Shown in pieces: positions 1 through 10,772 of a stretch of 64,000 bases of DNA. Position numbers and translations under genes: made by a program. A model generated the notes under the pieces. That model was not told where the DNA came from. It did not search any database and worked only from the letters and a program-made list of their open reading frames with translations. This DNA comes from Bacillus infantis NRRL B-14911. Lineage in GTDB: Bacteria; Bacillota; Bacilli; Bacillales; Cytobacillaceae. The DNA lies in assembly GCF_000473245.1 (NCBI RefSeq), contig NC_022524.1:3496501-3560500 (forward strand), given 5' to 3'. The first letter of the stretch is position 1, and the number at the start of each line of letters is the position of its first letter.

Positions 1-1760
1 AAAATAATAAGGTAAAAGGTTCCTATAATACTGATATAAGAAATCTGCTTTCGTCTCTGCTGTCAGATACAAAGAAAAATTCCAGCTCTTCCTTTGAATG
101 CATTAATATTATTGATGTCAGCAGCGGACCTCCTGCTGCTGTTGATCCGTCTTCTTCCTGTGGAAGGCAGCTGGAACGAGACACGATTTTTACCCTTGAT
201 ACAGATAAGGACTTTACCAGAGTTCTTGATTTTGTTTTAGTAACGAAGAATCCGGCAGAAACAGAAGGTAAGGTTGCACGAACAGTAAAAAAGAGGATCA
301 TTCTGTCTCCCCTGCCCAGCTTTTTAAAATATGCAGTCGGGTCAGAGGCTGATGAAGAGGACTCGGGACTTTTCTTGAACGGCTCTCCAAATATAGCTGG
401 AAACACTTTTGCCAACAGACTTGCAATAGATGAGGATGCTCATTATATTTACCGGAATGGTGAGGAAAAAACAGTAAGCACACCGAAGCCTTCTCTAATG
501 GGCGACTTATACAGCAGTACTTCTCATTTGCTGCCTGTTGTATCGGAAAGCAAAAATTTTTATAGGGGGCAAGCTCCCCCGTTAAAACACGACAGTCAAT
601 TTTTTAATATAAACTTTGACAAAACGATGAATCAAAGGATAGCTGCCCTGCAGAGAGAGGCTAAACTCGATGTCAGGATGCCTGATGATACGGAGAAATT
701 AAAAGATATTATAAGTTTAGGCATCAAAAAGTTAGCAGGAACCTCCTATCAAATTAACCCGGAGGGCTATGTAAAAAGAATTGAAAATGCTGAAAGCCAG
801 ACATCTTTGACTAGCAAAGATGTCATCCCTCTGGCGGAAGGATATGTTATAGACAGCGGCGATGAGAAAATTGATATAAAGACAGATACAAAAGTGAATG
901 GCGATCTTGTGATAATGAGCACCCAATTTCCAATAGATATGGATAGCACAATCATTGTAAATGGTGATTTATATATAATGAGCTATAAGGATATTATCCT
1001 ATCCAAAAATATTTATGTAACCGGAAAAACTGTGATTTTAAATTATGGAGGAAAAATTGCTCTTAGCGGAGATCTACTCTCTGCTGATTCAATTTCTGCA
1101 GAGTCTTACAATGGCGCTTCTCTTATTATGAATGGGAATATAATGACCGGGACCAGCCTTACTCTTCGCCCTAATGAAACTTCAATTATTATTAACAGGG
1201 ATATTATTACAGGTGAACATCTTACCATTAATGGCAATGAAACAGATGGTTCAATCGAAGATGACGCCGTTGCCTTTGATTCAGTCGTCTACGCTGGGGG
1301 TAAGGCTTCTATATCCAATGCCAATATTTTAGGATCGACGGATGATAAAGGGAATGAACAGCAGATTATTTTAATGGCAAAAGATGATCTGCTGATAACC
1401 CGGATAGATGAATTCAATAAATACAGCTCTTTGGATGAAGATGGAGAGCCTTATTTGCCAAAGAAGTTTGACAAGAATATCACTCCGCTGAAAGGATTCT
1501 TCTATACAGAAAGGGAAGCAACCCTATATGGAGTCGGGTCACTCTTCTATATACATGGCGGTGTTTTTGCGAAGCAAAAACTAACGATTAATGCAGTCCG
1601 TGGTGTGACTGAAAGTATAGATGATCTGCCTAAGTTACAGGAGGGAAAACTTTCCCGTTTTGTTGTTAAATATGATCAGGAAGTATTGCTGAAGCGGATT
1701 GAGACTCTTCCTATAATGGAGCAGCTGCAAATATTTTCGGATGAATTGCTTGTATATTAA
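1..1760 (+). CDS. Surface/pilus-associated beta-repeat protein, 3' part (5' end outside window)
   Basis: The reading frame is open from the first base, so the N-terminus lies outside the window; 585 residues are visible (codons from base 3). The visible part has no transmembrane segment. From about residue 290 of the visible part it consists of short hydrophobic strands alternating with Asn/Gly turns (VNGDLVIM, VNGDLYIM, LIMNGNIM, LTINGNE), a pattern typical of beta-helical or bactofilin/PilX-like surface proteins. No catalytic motif is recognisable. In related Bacillaceae the region beyond folC often carries type IV pilus-like genes, so a pilus-associated role is possible but inferred. It converges on the von Willebrand protein across a shared terminator. 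Function is uncertain; that it is a real coding frame is fairly sure. Confidence 0.7.
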   Translation, partial: NNKVKGSYNTDIRNLLSSLLSDTKKNSSSSFECINIIDVSSGPPAAVDPSSSCGRQLERDTIFTLDTDKDFTRVLDFVLVTKNPAETEGKVARTVKKRIILSPLPSFLKYAVGSEADEEDSGLFLNGSPNIAGNTFANRLAIDEDAHYIYRNGEEKTVSTPKPSLMGDLYSSTSHLLPVVSESKNFYRGQAPPLKHDSQFFNINFDKTMNQRIAALQREAKLDVRMPDDTEKLKDIISLGIKKLAGTSYQINPEGYVKRIENAESQTSLTSKDVIPLAEGYVIDSGDEKIDIKTDTKVNGDLVIMSTQFPIDMDSTIIVNGDLYIMSYKDIILSKNIYVTGKTVILNYGGKIALSGDLLSADSISAESYNGASLIMNGNIMTGTSLTLRPNETSIIINRDIITGEHLTINGNETDGSIEDDAVAFDSVVYAGGKASISNANILGSTDDKGNEQQIILMAKDDLLITRIDEFNKYSSLDEDGEPYLPKKFDKNITPLKGFFYTEREATLYGVGSLFYIHGGVFAKQKLTINAVRGVTESIDDLPKLQEGKLSRFVVKYDQEVLLKRIETLPIMEQLQIFSDELLVY

Positions 1761-1790
1761 TTAGCATTCCTATAGCAAAATCAAATGACA

Positions 1791-1827
1791 AATCAAAAAG
1801 GTGCTGAATATCAGCACCTTTTTGATT
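1791..1827. terminator. Bidirectional intrinsic terminator
   Basis: A perfect 17-bp inverted repeat (1791-1807 and 1811-1827) with a 3-nt loop has A-rich and T-rich outer ends, so it can terminate both converging genes. The stop codon of the minus-strand gene overlaps its edge. Confidence 0.9.
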
Positions 1828-4648
1828 ACCATCTGCCTTCACCTGAAGCTCCATTATCTCCGCCTACTTGTTTATCACTCACTTCAAACAGTGCCGAAGC
1901 TTTTGGCTTGGATTTGTCCCGCTGCTCTTCTGCCTCAGCAGTAACAGTTGAATAGCCCACCTTCTCAGCCACCAGATAATACTTTCCATTTTCTTTTTTT
2001 ACAGCAACACACCCTGGAACTGTAGAAGCCACTTGAACGATTTCTTTGTTGGTGGCGTTGTCCGGATTAAAAATAAGCACTGATTCAATCGCGATCTTTT
2101 CATTAAGATTCAATTTAAATACCGGCTTTTTAAACTTAATTTCCTCAAGACCGATATAAGGGTCCTTTACTATGATCCTGACTCTCGATTCCAATTTTGA
2201 ACCATCGGTAGTCTTGACGATAAGCTCAGTTATACCAGGCGTTCTGCCATTAATTGAATTGCCATTTACTATTGCAGCTATATCAGTATTGGAAACTGTA
2301 ATATTGAGATTTTTATTGGTTGCATCCGCCGGCAGTATTACTAATTGGAATGCGGCAGTCTGGCCTACCTCCACTTCAATCGGATCCGGTGAAACGCTGA
2401 TTGATTCTATTCTTTTCTCAATTGTCAGTGATTTTGTAACTGGCTGATCAGTAGCAGAGAATCCGCCAATCGCTTTAATCATAATCGTGTTTTCCCCAGG
2501 CTCTGTCAGAGGGATTTCTTCATCTGGTGAGAACTCCTTCCATTCGGTTGTGCCTTTTTCGTTTATAATCTTGTAAAAATATTTAACTCCCTGTCCTGCC
2601 ACCAGCTTTGTCAGTTTAACATTGACATGTTCATTTGCCTTTTCGCTGCTGTTATAAGACTTGCCTGTGTCCACACCTGTCATTTCATAATCAAGTACCA
2701 GATAAATTGTAGCCTTGCTCCCATCACTGTATATAACTTCAATTGATTTATTGTTATCAGTAAAACGCATATCCATGATCGGCTTATTGAGCAGCCCGTG
2801 ATCATTTGGGAATCCAGTCTGCGCCAGCTTTTTCCCATTGTCGCTAAGATCGATTTTGCTGATGATGCCTGCTGCATCACCATCATACGCCTGCTGCTTT
2901 GTCGTGTCCTTCAGCCTGACTTTCATATTGATGACCTGGCTGGAGGCGGCGATTGTTGTATCGTACTCTTTTCCGAAACGACTGTCCTTATAATATAATT
3001 TAGCAGCAGGCATTTTAACATTGCTGAGTGCCCACTCACCCTTAACCTTGAAAGATGCTGTCACCTGTTCCGGATTGAAGCGTCCGTTACTGTAGCTAAT
3101 CGTTTTGCCCAACGTTAAGATAACTTCATCTTTACCCTCTGATTTTTCCGCTCCTGGGGAACTTACCAGTGAGAGACCTTTAGGAAGCGGTTGAACGATC
3201 TTCAGGTCGGTTAAAGAACCCTTCACCGTATTATTCACTAGGCCAAACGGATTGATCGTGTACTGCACCTCAAACTCATTCGTTTCTTCCGCTGACCCGC
3301 TAATCTTAATAAGGTTATCAGGAGTGTTGATGGTTCCGTTTAAATTCATTGTGCCCCTGAAGCCAGGAGGCGCATCCTCTTTAACCTCAATTGTAACCGG
3401 ACTGTGAGGCTTGGTTATTTTAAGCCCGTTCAAATTTGTATAAACCATGCTGATATTATCAAAAGTATAAATACCCAGATCTTTAAAACTTAGCGGAAGG
3501 TTTAAATCTATAGGCTGTGATGCATTCTGGTTTATTGGATAAGGGAGATTGAACTTGATGCTGGCGAAGCCGTTTTCATCAATTCTTGCTCCGGTGCCTT
3601 CAATCAAACTTACCTTACTGCTGTATTTCTTCAAATCTACCTTTATCTCCCCGCTTATTGATGGTGTATCCATATCAGCAGATATATCACGGAAAATAGA
3701 TGAGATATTTTCCTGAGTGGCCTGCCGTGCAGTTACCCCGGTAGTAGAGGACAATTCTCGCAAGTAGCCCATATCAAGTTCTGTGTTGCTGCCGAATCCG
3801 ATTGAAAAAAGTTTGATATCCTTCATGGCAAGTTTTTGAGCCATGCTTAATCCGTGCTTTTTTATAGCTGATTTTGTTTCAGCAAGATCAAAATCCTGTT
3901 TGTATGTGTGTCCGTTAGTCTTATGATAAACAGAAAACCCTTGATTATAAACCTCATAATTCATTACTACATTCCCAGTGATTTTTTTTCCTGTATCCCA
4001 GCAAACTATAAAGCAAGCTCTCTCATTATAGGTAGTTCTTTCAATGACTTTTGAAAACGTCGGCTCACCATCCGTCATAAATAATACATATTTATTATTA
4101 GTGCTATTACCAAACATGCCTAGAGCAGCGTCCAGAGATTGCGTATAGTTTGTTCCTCCAAGTGCCGATAGGCTATTTGAATTGGAGTTGATCAGGTTGA
4201 GGCTGGCCATATTATTTTCTGGAGCAAAGTTAACAACCTTCCCTGTTTCAACATCATCATCGAACGGCACAAAGCCAAACCGGTCATTCGGCCCTGCATT
4301 TTCCTTGAAAAAGTTCACAGCTGCCGTCATGGCATCTTTGGCACTCTGAAACTTTTGCGGATTCTTGCCAGAGTCATTCATCGACCCCGATTTATCAAAA
4401 ACAAACACTACATCAATCGGGTCGCGGTTTGCGTTAGTGGCTTTGCCTTTTGGCGTCAGGTGGAAGTCGATGCTTCCCTCGGCATTGCTGTTCTGCGGTT
4501 TAACGATGACAGATTGCGATGCCTTTGCGCTAAAATCCACCCCCGCTTCTTCTGCTGCCAATATATCCTTTCCTGTATAGGAAAGCATAAGGATCAGCAG
4601 CTGCAGCATCAGGATGGCAGATATAGCTCTGCTATACTTCCTCATCAT
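1826..4648 (-). CDS. Secreted von Willebrand factor A domain protein with Ig-like C-terminus
   Basis: The protein has 940 residues. A signal peptide is followed by a likely cleavage near ILAA (residues 29-32). The vWA domain spans about residues 78-330 with a complete metal-ion-dependent adhesion site: D85, S87 and S89 (DKSGS), T166 and D193. An insertion in the vWA domain carries a close cysteine pair (C212 and C216) that could form a disulfide. The C-terminal third includes a bacterial Ig-like (Big2) domain at about 750-830. There is no LPXTG sorting signal, so it is secreted or otherwise retained. The start is supported by AAAGGGGGA four bases upstream of the first of two ATG codons. A matrix- or cell-binding adhesin is inferred; the ligand is unknown. 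Confidence 0.85.
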   Translation of the reverse strand: MMRKYSRAISAILMLQLLILMLSYTGKDILAAEEAGVDFSAKASQSVIVKPQNSNAEGSIDFHLTPKGKATNANRDPIDVVFVFDKSGSMNDSGKNPQKFQSAKDAMTAAVNFFKENAGPNDRFGFVPFDDDVETGKVVNFAPENNMASLNLINSNSNSLSALGGTNYTQSLDAALGMFGNSTNNKYVLFMTDGEPTFSKVIERTTYNERACFIVCWDTGKKITGNVVMNYEVYNQGFSVYHKTNGHTYKQDFDLAETKSAIKKHGLSMAQKLAMKDIKLFSIGFGSNTELDMGYLRELSSTTGVTARQATQENISSIFRDISADMDTPSISGEIKVDLKKYSSKVSLIEGTGARIDENGFASIKFNLPYPINQNASQPIDLNLPLSFKDLGIYTFDNISMVYTNLNGLKITKPHSPVTIEVKEDAPPGFRGTMNLNGTINTPDNLIKISGSAEETNEFEVQYTINPFGLVNNTVKGSLTDLKIVQPLPKGLSLVSSPGAEKSEGKDEVILTLGKTISYSNGRFNPEQVTASFKVKGEWALSNVKMPAAKLYYKDSRFGKEYDTTIAASSQVINMKVRLKDTTKQQAYDGDAAGIISKIDLSDNGKKLAQTGFPNDHGLLNKPIMDMRFTDNNKSIEVIYSDGSKATIYLVLDYEMTGVDTGKSYNSSEKANEHVNVKLTKLVAGQGVKYFYKIINEKGTTEWKEFSPDEEIPLTEPGENTIMIKAIGGFSATDQPVTKSLTIEKRIESISVSPDPIEVEVGQTAAFQLVILPADATNKNLNITVSNTDIAAIVNGNSINGRTPGITELIVKTTDGSKLESRVRIIVKDPYIGLEEIKFKKPVFKLNLNEKIAIESVLIFNPDNATNKEIVQVASTVPGCVAVKKENGKYYLVAEKVGYSTVTAEAEEQRDKSKPKASALFEVSDKQVGGDNGASGEGRW

Positions 4649-4819
4649 GTTCCCCCTTTCTCATTTTCCTCTATATAAAACTCTCAGATGTCAACTGTGT
4701 CATTTTTACTATTATTATACCAATTTACCTATAGATTCCAAAGCTTTATCTTGCGGAATTTATCATATTTTGCAGTTTGATTCTTCATAACAGGAACTGC
4801 CAGAAAACAACAAAATAAA

Positions 4820-4848
4820 AAAATCCCCAACAGGGGATTTTCCTATTT
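4820..4848 (-). terminator. Intrinsic terminator of the diguanylate cyclase gene
   Basis: Arms AAAATCCCC (4820-4828) and GGGGATTTT (4833-4841) are followed on the minus strand by a run of T. Confidence 0.85.
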
Positions 4849-6558
4849 CACATACTCCGCCACCCGATTCCTCCCTGCTCTTTTCGCGCCTACATACAAA
4901 GCGCGGTCGGCATGGCGGATAAGGGCGAGCGGATCATCTGCATCCACTGGTGCAGATGCAACGCCAATAGAGGCAGTGATGCTGACTGAGAGCCTGGAGC
5001 CGTCGCCGTCCATATGCTGGGTGATGGTAAAAGGCTGGGTGGCGATGGCAAGGCGGATGACTTCGGCAAGCTCAAGAGCCTCCTGCTTTTCCGCGTCAGG
5101 AAGCAGGACAACAAACTCCTCTCCGCCATATCGCGCTACAGTTCCGTATGGCTCTGTGAGCAAGGATAGCCTTTCTGCCAGTTCGATCAGGATCTCATTC
5201 CCGCTCTGGTGCCCAAAAGTATCGTTTACGCTTTTAAAGTGATCGATATCCAGGATGATGAGCGAAAGGACGCTCCGTTTTCCAGATTCCATCCTTATGA
5301 ACTCTTCTCCAAGAAGCACGTCAAAATAGCGGTAATTATACAGCTTCGTCAATGCACAGCGTTCGCTGTTTTCCTTTGTTCTTTCATAGTTCCTTGCGTT
5401 TTCAATGGCGACTGCGAAGTGGGAACAAAGGATGTCCACAATCATCAGCTGATATTTTTCATAGGCCCTTTTCTTTCGGGAGGCGAGAAGGAGGACACCG
5501 ACAACTTTGCTTGAGCGGGCGATGGGAACGCAGAGGACGCTTTCGACCTCCTTCGGCATATAGCCTTTGGCTGCTGTCTTCCATTCTTTTTTCGTACTGA
5601 AAAGGGCAGCTTTCCCTGTAGCCCATACAAGCCCGCTGATGCCCTCATTTCTGCGCAGCGGGAGTGCTGACGGTGTGGTCCGCTCTCCATCCTCCACCTG
5701 ATAAAGAAGCTTGAGCTCAGACTCATCGACCACATCAAGGATATAAGCATAGTCTACCGGCAGCATGCCGATCAGCTTTTCGATAAAAAGCTCCATCACT
5801 TCATTCCTGTTGAGGCGCTCAGCAAGCTGATGGCCGATTTCGGCTGCTTTGTGCAGATAATCGTTCACCTTTTCGCTGGAATTATAGAGTCCCAGGATAA
5901 TAGACAGGCTGGCAAAAGGTACGCCTACAAACAGGATGGATAATAGCCCCACTTCACGATAGAGGATATAGAGCATGAATCCGACCGGCAGCGTCATGAT
6001 CGATGTAAGCGACTCCCATATAAAATCCTTCCCGAAAAAATTCGTTTTCTGCTTATGCAGGAAAAAAAGGATCAGGGAAAGGACAAGCTGATTCACAACA
6101 TAATAGACAATCGGATACAGGATGGACAGCCATAAGGAAGGGCCGTGCTCCATCAGGTCGGCTCCCTGCTTTCCGCCAAGGGAATAATAAAAAATCCCGC
6201 TTATGAAGGAAACCACAAAGAACATAAATGAATTGAGCGGAAACCTGTAAGACTGGCTTTTCGGAAGCCGGAGCTTCAGAAGGAGAAAGATGACTGAAGC
6301 CTGTACAAGAAGCATTTCGATAAAGATGCCGAAAGTCAAAAAAACGGCAAAAGCCACCCACTGCAGCATAAACACGGGCACGTTATTGATGATGATCGGC
6401 ATGGATGATACAAAAAACATAAGCAGCATAAATGCCAGGACATCGACGTTCAAAGCTGCAGGCTGCGGAGGATAGAGGGTATAGGTTAGCCAGACTCCGG
6501 CAGGCACAGTCAGCGCCCAGATGATCCATATGTATTTTATCGCTCCCTGCTTAACCAT
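4843..6558 (-). CDS. Membrane GAF-GGDEF diguanylate cyclase
   Basis: Predicted to make cyclic di-GMP from two GTP at the membrane. Residues 1-225 hold several hydrophobic segments, followed by a GAF domain (about 245-390) and a C-terminal GGDEF domain with the active-site motif GGEEF (about residue 480). No RxxD inhibitory site lies at the usual distance before GGEEF, so product inhibition through that site is unlikely. Two in-frame ATG codons exist (6567 and 6558). AAGGA sits eight bases before the second and abuts the first, so 6558 is chosen. It is not part of the folC-valS operon core and may serve motility, pilus or biofilm control with the neighbouring surface genes; that link is inferred. 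Confidence 0.88.
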   Translation of the reverse strand: MVKQGAIKYIWIIWALTVPAGVWLTYTLYPPQPAALNVDVLAFMLLMFFVSSMPIIINNVPVFMLQWVAFAVFLTFGIFIEMLLVQASVIFLLLKLRLPKSQSYRFPLNSFMFFVVSFISGIFYYSLGGKQGADLMEHGPSLWLSILYPIVYYVVNQLVLSLILFFLHKQKTNFFGKDFIWESLTSIMTLPVGFMLYILYREVGLLSILFVGVPFASLSIILGLYNSSEKVNDYLHKAAEIGHQLAERLNRNEVMELFIEKLIGMLPVDYAYILDVVDESELKLLYQVEDGERTTPSALPLRRNEGISGLVWATGKAALFSTKKEWKTAAKGYMPKEVESVLCVPIARSSKVVGVLLLASRKKRAYEKYQLMIVDILCSHFAVAIENARNYERTKENSERCALTKLYNYRYFDVLLGEEFIRMESGKRSVLSLIILDIDHFKSVNDTFGHQSGNEILIELAERLSLLTEPYGTVARYGGEEFVVLLPDAEKQEALELAEVIRLAIATQPFTITQHMDGDGSRLSVSITASIGVASAPVDADDPLALIRHADRALYVGAKRAGRNRVAEYVK

Positions 6559-6685
6559 AATCCCCATCCTTCCGCCTCAAAATACCCAAATATTTACAAT
6601 ATAGTAGAATAGTCACAAAATAAATATTATTGTATCAAATTTCCAAAAATTTGTCACTCTAATAATGCGCTGCTCTGCCAAAGCA

Positions 6686-7999
6686 TCAACACCTTTTTCC
6701 AATCAGTGAATTCAGAAATGGTTTTGCGGCAGAGAGGAAATAGAGCGACCCTGTAATCACCAGAACATCAGCAGACTGCAGGTTCGACAATTCTGTCCTG
6801 ATGGCCTCTTCCCAGCTGGCACAGGCCGTTTTATTTCTGGATATACTAAGGCCGGCAAGCATTTCAGCATCCGCCGCCCTTGGGAAATCAAATTGGGTAA
6901 ATGTAATTCTATCGGCAGCTCCATCAAGGATTCTGATCATTTTGTCCAGCTTCTTGTCTGACAATGCTGCGAAGACAACTGCTATTTTTTTGCCATCATA
7001 CCTTTTGCCCAGCTCATCTGCAAGAGCCATGATGCCTTCTTCATTATGGGCTCCGTCCATGAGAACGACAGGATTGTCAGAAAGGCGTTCAAGCCTGCCT
7101 GGCCAATAGGCTTCGGACAGACCTTTCCTAAGATCTTTTTCTTCTATCATAAAGGAGTAGTACTGGTTCAGGATTCCTGCGGCCGCAGCTGCAAGCGCGG
7201 CATTCCTTGTCTGATGAGATCCCAGCATGCTGATTTCAAGGTTCTTATATTCCCGGAAAATCGTGCTGACGGTAAACCTTTCACCATGGTCAGACGATTG
7301 ATGATCACTGATTCCGATTTCGCTGCCAAGCCGGTACAGCTTCGCGTTCTTTTCTTTAGCTGTTTTTTTAATAACAGAAAGGGCTCCCTCTTGTGAAACA
7401 GCCGTCAAGGCAGGGACACCGCTTTTGATGATCCCCGCTTTTTCAAAGGCTATCTGTTCATAGGTGTCTCCAAGGATGGCTGTGTGGTCAAGGCCGATGC
7501 TGGTGATGATGGACAGAAGCGGATGGACGATATTGGTCGAATCAAACCTTCCTCCCAGGCCGACTTCAAACAGGGCGATATCAACCGGATTTACGTCGGC
7601 AAAATATCGGAAGGCCATTGCAGTAATAACTTCAAACTCAGTCGGTGCCCCAAGCTCCGTCTTTTCCAGCTCCTCGCTGAGCGGGTAAATATCATTAACA
7701 AGCCTGAGGATTTCTTCATCCTTCACAGGCTGGCCATTCAGGCTGATTCTTTCATTGAATTGTTCAAAATAAGGAGAGGTGAAGGTACCAGTCTTGAATC
7801 CGGCACTCACAAGGATGGAACGCAAATAGGCAACCGTTGATCCCTTCCCATTCGTTCCTCCGATATGTACACTCTTGAGCTTTCTCTCGGGATGGCCCAA
7901 TTTTTCCATCATCCATTCCATCCGCTTTAGCCCTGGCTTGATTCCGAGGCGAAGGCGGGAGTGGATCCAGGATATTGCTTCTTCGTACGTTTGAAACAT
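6686..7999 (-). CDS. folC: Folylpolyglutamate synthase / dihydrofolate synthase
   Basis: Adds glutamate to dihydropteroate or folates using ATP in the cytoplasm. The Mur-ligase type P-loop GGTNGKGST lies near residue 40, followed by the folate-site region around SPYFEQFNERI, and the DGAHNEEG motif lies in the C-terminal half. The frame stays open to 8029, but GGAGG nine bases upstream of the ATG at 7999 (protein MFQTYEEA) decides the start, giving 437 residues, normal for the family. It lies 78 bp downstream of valS on the same strand, as in B. subtilis. Confidence 0.96.
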   Translation of the reverse strand: MFQTYEEAISWIHSRLRLGIKPGLKRMEWMMEKLGHPERKLKSVHIGGTNGKGSTVAYLRSILVSAGFKTGTFTSPYFEQFNERISLNGQPVKDEEILRLVNDIYPLSEELEKTELGAPTEFEVITAMAFRYFADVNPVDIALFEVGLGGRFDSTNIVHPLLSIITSIGLDHTAILGDTYEQIAFEKAGIIKSGVPALTAVSQEGALSVIKKTAKEKNAKLYRLGSEIGISDHQSSDHGERFTVSTIFREYKNLEISMLGSHQTRNAALAAAAAGILNQYYSFMIEEKDLRKGLSEAYWPGRLERLSDNPVVLMDGAHNEEGIMALADELGKRYDGKKIAVVFAALSDKKLDKMIRILDGAADRITFTQFDFPRAADAEMLAGLSISRNKTACASWEEAIRTELSNLQSADVLVITGSLYFLSAAKPFLNSLIGKRC

Positions 8000-8027
8000 A
8001 AGTATCTGCCTCCATACATAGGAAACC

Positions 8028-8074
8028 ATACGGAAAGACGAATCCTTCCTGGATCCGCCTTTTCCGTTATGGGT
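8028..8074 (-). other. Stem-loop between valS and folC
   Basis: CCATACGGAAA (8028-8038) pairs with TTTCCGTTATGG (8063-8074) with one bulge. No clear T-run follows, so it looks more like a processing or partial-attenuation hairpin than a strong terminator. Confidence 0.4.
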
Positions 8075-8077
8075 GGT

Positions 8078-10720
8078 TTACCCTTTTAGTTCATTTAAGC
8101 GAGCTTCTACAATCGCTCTCTTTTCAGTATAGTCCTTTTCTTTGGCGCGTTCTTCTTCAATGACCTTTTCAGGCGCTTTTTTAACAAAGCCTTCATTGGA
8201 GAGCTTCTTCTGTACACGCTCAACCTCTTTGTTCAGCTTATCCCACTCTTTTTTCAACCGGGCAATTTCTTCATCGATGTTGATGAGTCCCTCCAGCGGA
8301 AGGATGATCTCAGCTCCGGAAACGACTGCTGTCATTGCCTTATCAGGTGTTGCGGCAGCAGGGCTGATCTCAAGCTCTTCCGGATTGCAGAAGCGCTCAA
8401 TATAAGCTTTATTGGCTGTGAGAGTAGCAAGAACATCGTCATCATTCGGCTTCAGAATCATCTTGATCTTCTTGCTCAATGGTGTATTCACTTCTGCACG
8501 GCTGTTCCGGACAGAACGGATGATTTCAACAAGCAGCTTCATATCGCCTGCTGCCTTTTTATCAGTGTATTCTTCTTTCACCTTCGGCCACTCAGCGATC
8601 GTGATTGATTCACCGCTGTGAGGAAGGTTCTGCCAGATTTCTTCTGTAATGAAAGGCATGAACGGGTGGAGAAGCCTCATGGTATTATCCAGTACATATG
8701 CAAGAATCGAACGGGTCGTTTTCTTTGCCGCTTCGTCTTCCCCATAAAGCGGAAGCTTCGCCATTTCAATATACCAGTCGCAGAAATCGTCCCAGATGAA
8801 GTTATAAAGCACACGGCCGACTTCACCGAATTCATAGCGGTCTGAAAGCCTTGTTACCGTTTCAATCGTTTCGTTCAGCCTTGTGAGGATCCATTTATCA
8901 GCTACTGATTTTTCTCCTGTTAAATCGATGTCTTCAAATTTCAGGCCAGCCATATTCATAAGGGCGAAGCGGGAGGCATTCCAAATTTTATTGGCGAAAT
9001 TCCAAGTTGCTTCTACCTTTTCCATGCTGAAGCGCAAATCCTGTCCAGGCGAGCTTCCAGTCGACAGGAAGTAGCGGAGTGAATCGGCACCGTACTGGGC
9101 AATGACATCCATAGGATCTACTCCGTTGCCGAGTGATTTGCTCATTTTCCTGCCTTGCTCATCTCTTACCAGTCCGTGGATGAGTACATCCTTGAATGGG
9201 CGCTCTCCTGTAAACTCAAGGCCTTGGAAAATCATTCTGGATACCCAGAAGAAGATGATGTCATAGCCTGTTACAAGGCTTGCTGTCGGATAATAGCGCT
9301 TGAAATCAGGGTTTTCTTCATCCGGCCAGCCCATTGTAGAGAATGGCCATAGGGCGGAGCTGAACCAGGTATCAAGAACATCATTATCCTGGGTCCAATT
9401 CTCAGCATCAGCCGGAGGCTCGGAATCTACATACACCTCGCCTGTTTCCTTGTGATACCAGGCCGGGATGCGGTGGCCCCACCAGAGCTGCCTGGAGATG
9501 CACCAGTCGCGGATATTTTCCATCCAGCGGAGATATGTGTTTTCAAAGCGGTCCGGGATGAAGTTGACTTTATCTTCTTTCTGCTGCAGTGCTACCGCTT
9601 CGTCTGCCAGCGGCTGCATCTTGACGAACCATTGTGTGGACAAATATGGCTCAACCACAGCTCCGCTCCGCTCAGAATGGCCGACAGAATGCATATGCTC
9701 TTCAATTTTGAAAAGTACGCCGCTGTCCTGCAGGTCCTTCACGATCTGCTTGCGGCAGTCAAAGCGGTCGAGGCCGTTGTATTTGCCGGCATTTTCATTC
9801 ATGGTTCCGTCCTCGTTCATGACAAGGATGCGCGGAAGATCGTGGCGGTTCCCGATTTCAAAATCGTTCGGGTCATGTGCAGGAGTGATTTTAACCGCAC
9901 CAGATCCGAATTCCTTATCCACATAATCATCGGCAACAATCGGGATTTCACGGCCGGTAATCGGGAGGACAACATTTTTCCCTATCAGATGCTGATAGCG
10001 TTCGTCTTCAGGGTGAACCGCTACAGCTGTATCGCCAAGCATGGTCTCCGGACGGGTTGTGGCGACCTCAATGGATCCTGAACCGTCTGCAAGCGGGTAG
10101 TTCATATGATAAAAGGCGCCCTGGACATCCTGGTGAATTACTTCGATATCTGAGAGCGCAGTTTTTGTGGCTGGATCCCAGTTGATGATATATTCGCCGC
10201 GGTAAATCAGGCCTTTTTTATAAAGAGAGACAAAAACTTTATTAACCGCCTTGGAAAGCCCCTCATCCATTGTGAAGCGCTCGCGGCTGTAATCAAGTCC
10301 CAGGCCGAGCTTAGACCACTGCTGGCGGATATGGTCTGCATATTCTTCTTTCCATTTCCATGTTTCCTGGACAAATGCTTCGCGGCCGAGATCGTAGCGG
10401 GATTTTCCTTCGCTTTTCAGCTTCTGCTCGACTTTCGCCTGTGTTGCGATGCCGGCATGGTCCATGCCCGGAAGCCATAATACATCATAGCCCTGCATCC
10501 TCTTCATGCGGGTAAGGATATCCTGAAGCGTGGTATCCCAGGCATGGCCGAGGTGAAGCCTTCCTGTTACGTTCGGCGGCGGGATGACGATCGTATAAGG
10601 CTCTTTGCTTTGATCATCCTTCGCTTCAAAAAATTTGTTACCGATCCACCATTCATACCGTCCCTTTTCAATATTCTGGGGATCATACTTTGTTGGCATC
10701 GCCAATTCATTATTCTCCAT
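8078..10720 (-). CDS. valS: Valyl-tRNA synthetase
   Basis: Charges tRNA-Val with valine. A class I enzyme of 880 residues with the HIGH-type motif HLGHA after PPNVTGR, the KMSKS motif in GRKMSKSLG, an editing domain between them, and a C-terminal coiled-coil arm. The frame continues upstream to 10930, but that part is the T-box leader. The real start is the ATG at 10720 (MENNELAMP), with AAGGAAGG and AGGG upstream. Expression is controlled by the T-box leader that responds to uncharged tRNA. Confidence 0.97.
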   Translation of the reverse strand: MENNELAMPTKYDPQNIEKGRYEWWIGNKFFEAKDDQSKEPYTIVIPPPNVTGRLHLGHAWDTTLQDILTRMKRMQGYDVLWLPGMDHAGIATQAKVEQKLKSEGKSRYDLGREAFVQETWKWKEEYADHIRQQWSKLGLGLDYSRERFTMDEGLSKAVNKVFVSLYKKGLIYRGEYIINWDPATKTALSDIEVIHQDVQGAFYHMNYPLADGSGSIEVATTRPETMLGDTAVAVHPEDERYQHLIGKNVVLPITGREIPIVADDYVDKEFGSGAVKITPAHDPNDFEIGNRHDLPRILVMNEDGTMNENAGKYNGLDRFDCRKQIVKDLQDSGVLFKIEEHMHSVGHSERSGAVVEPYLSTQWFVKMQPLADEAVALQQKEDKVNFIPDRFENTYLRWMENIRDWCISRQLWWGHRIPAWYHKETGEVYVDSEPPADAENWTQDNDVLDTWFSSALWPFSTMGWPDEENPDFKRYYPTASLVTGYDIIFFWVSRMIFQGLEFTGERPFKDVLIHGLVRDEQGRKMSKSLGNGVDPMDVIAQYGADSLRYFLSTGSSPGQDLRFSMEKVEATWNFANKIWNASRFALMNMAGLKFEDIDLTGEKSVADKWILTRLNETIETVTRLSDRYEFGEVGRVLYNFIWDDFCDWYIEMAKLPLYGEDEAAKKTTRSILAYVLDNTMRLLHPFMPFITEEIWQNLPHSGESITIAEWPKVKEEYTDKKAAGDMKLLVEIIRSVRNSRAEVNTPLSKKIKMILKPNDDDVLATLTANKAYIERFCNPEELEISPAAATPDKAMTAVVSGAEIILPLEGLINIDEEIARLKKEWDKLNKEVERVQKKLSNEGFVKKAPEKVIEEERAKEKDYTEKRAIVEARLNELKG

Positions 10721-10772
10721 TGTATTCCCTGCCTTCCTTGTATCTGTTAGTGTTGTGGGTACCTGAACAAAT

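Noticed and set aside
9452-10081. Plus-strand open frame of about 209 codons
   Set aside because: Antisense shadow of valS, with no recognisable protein features.
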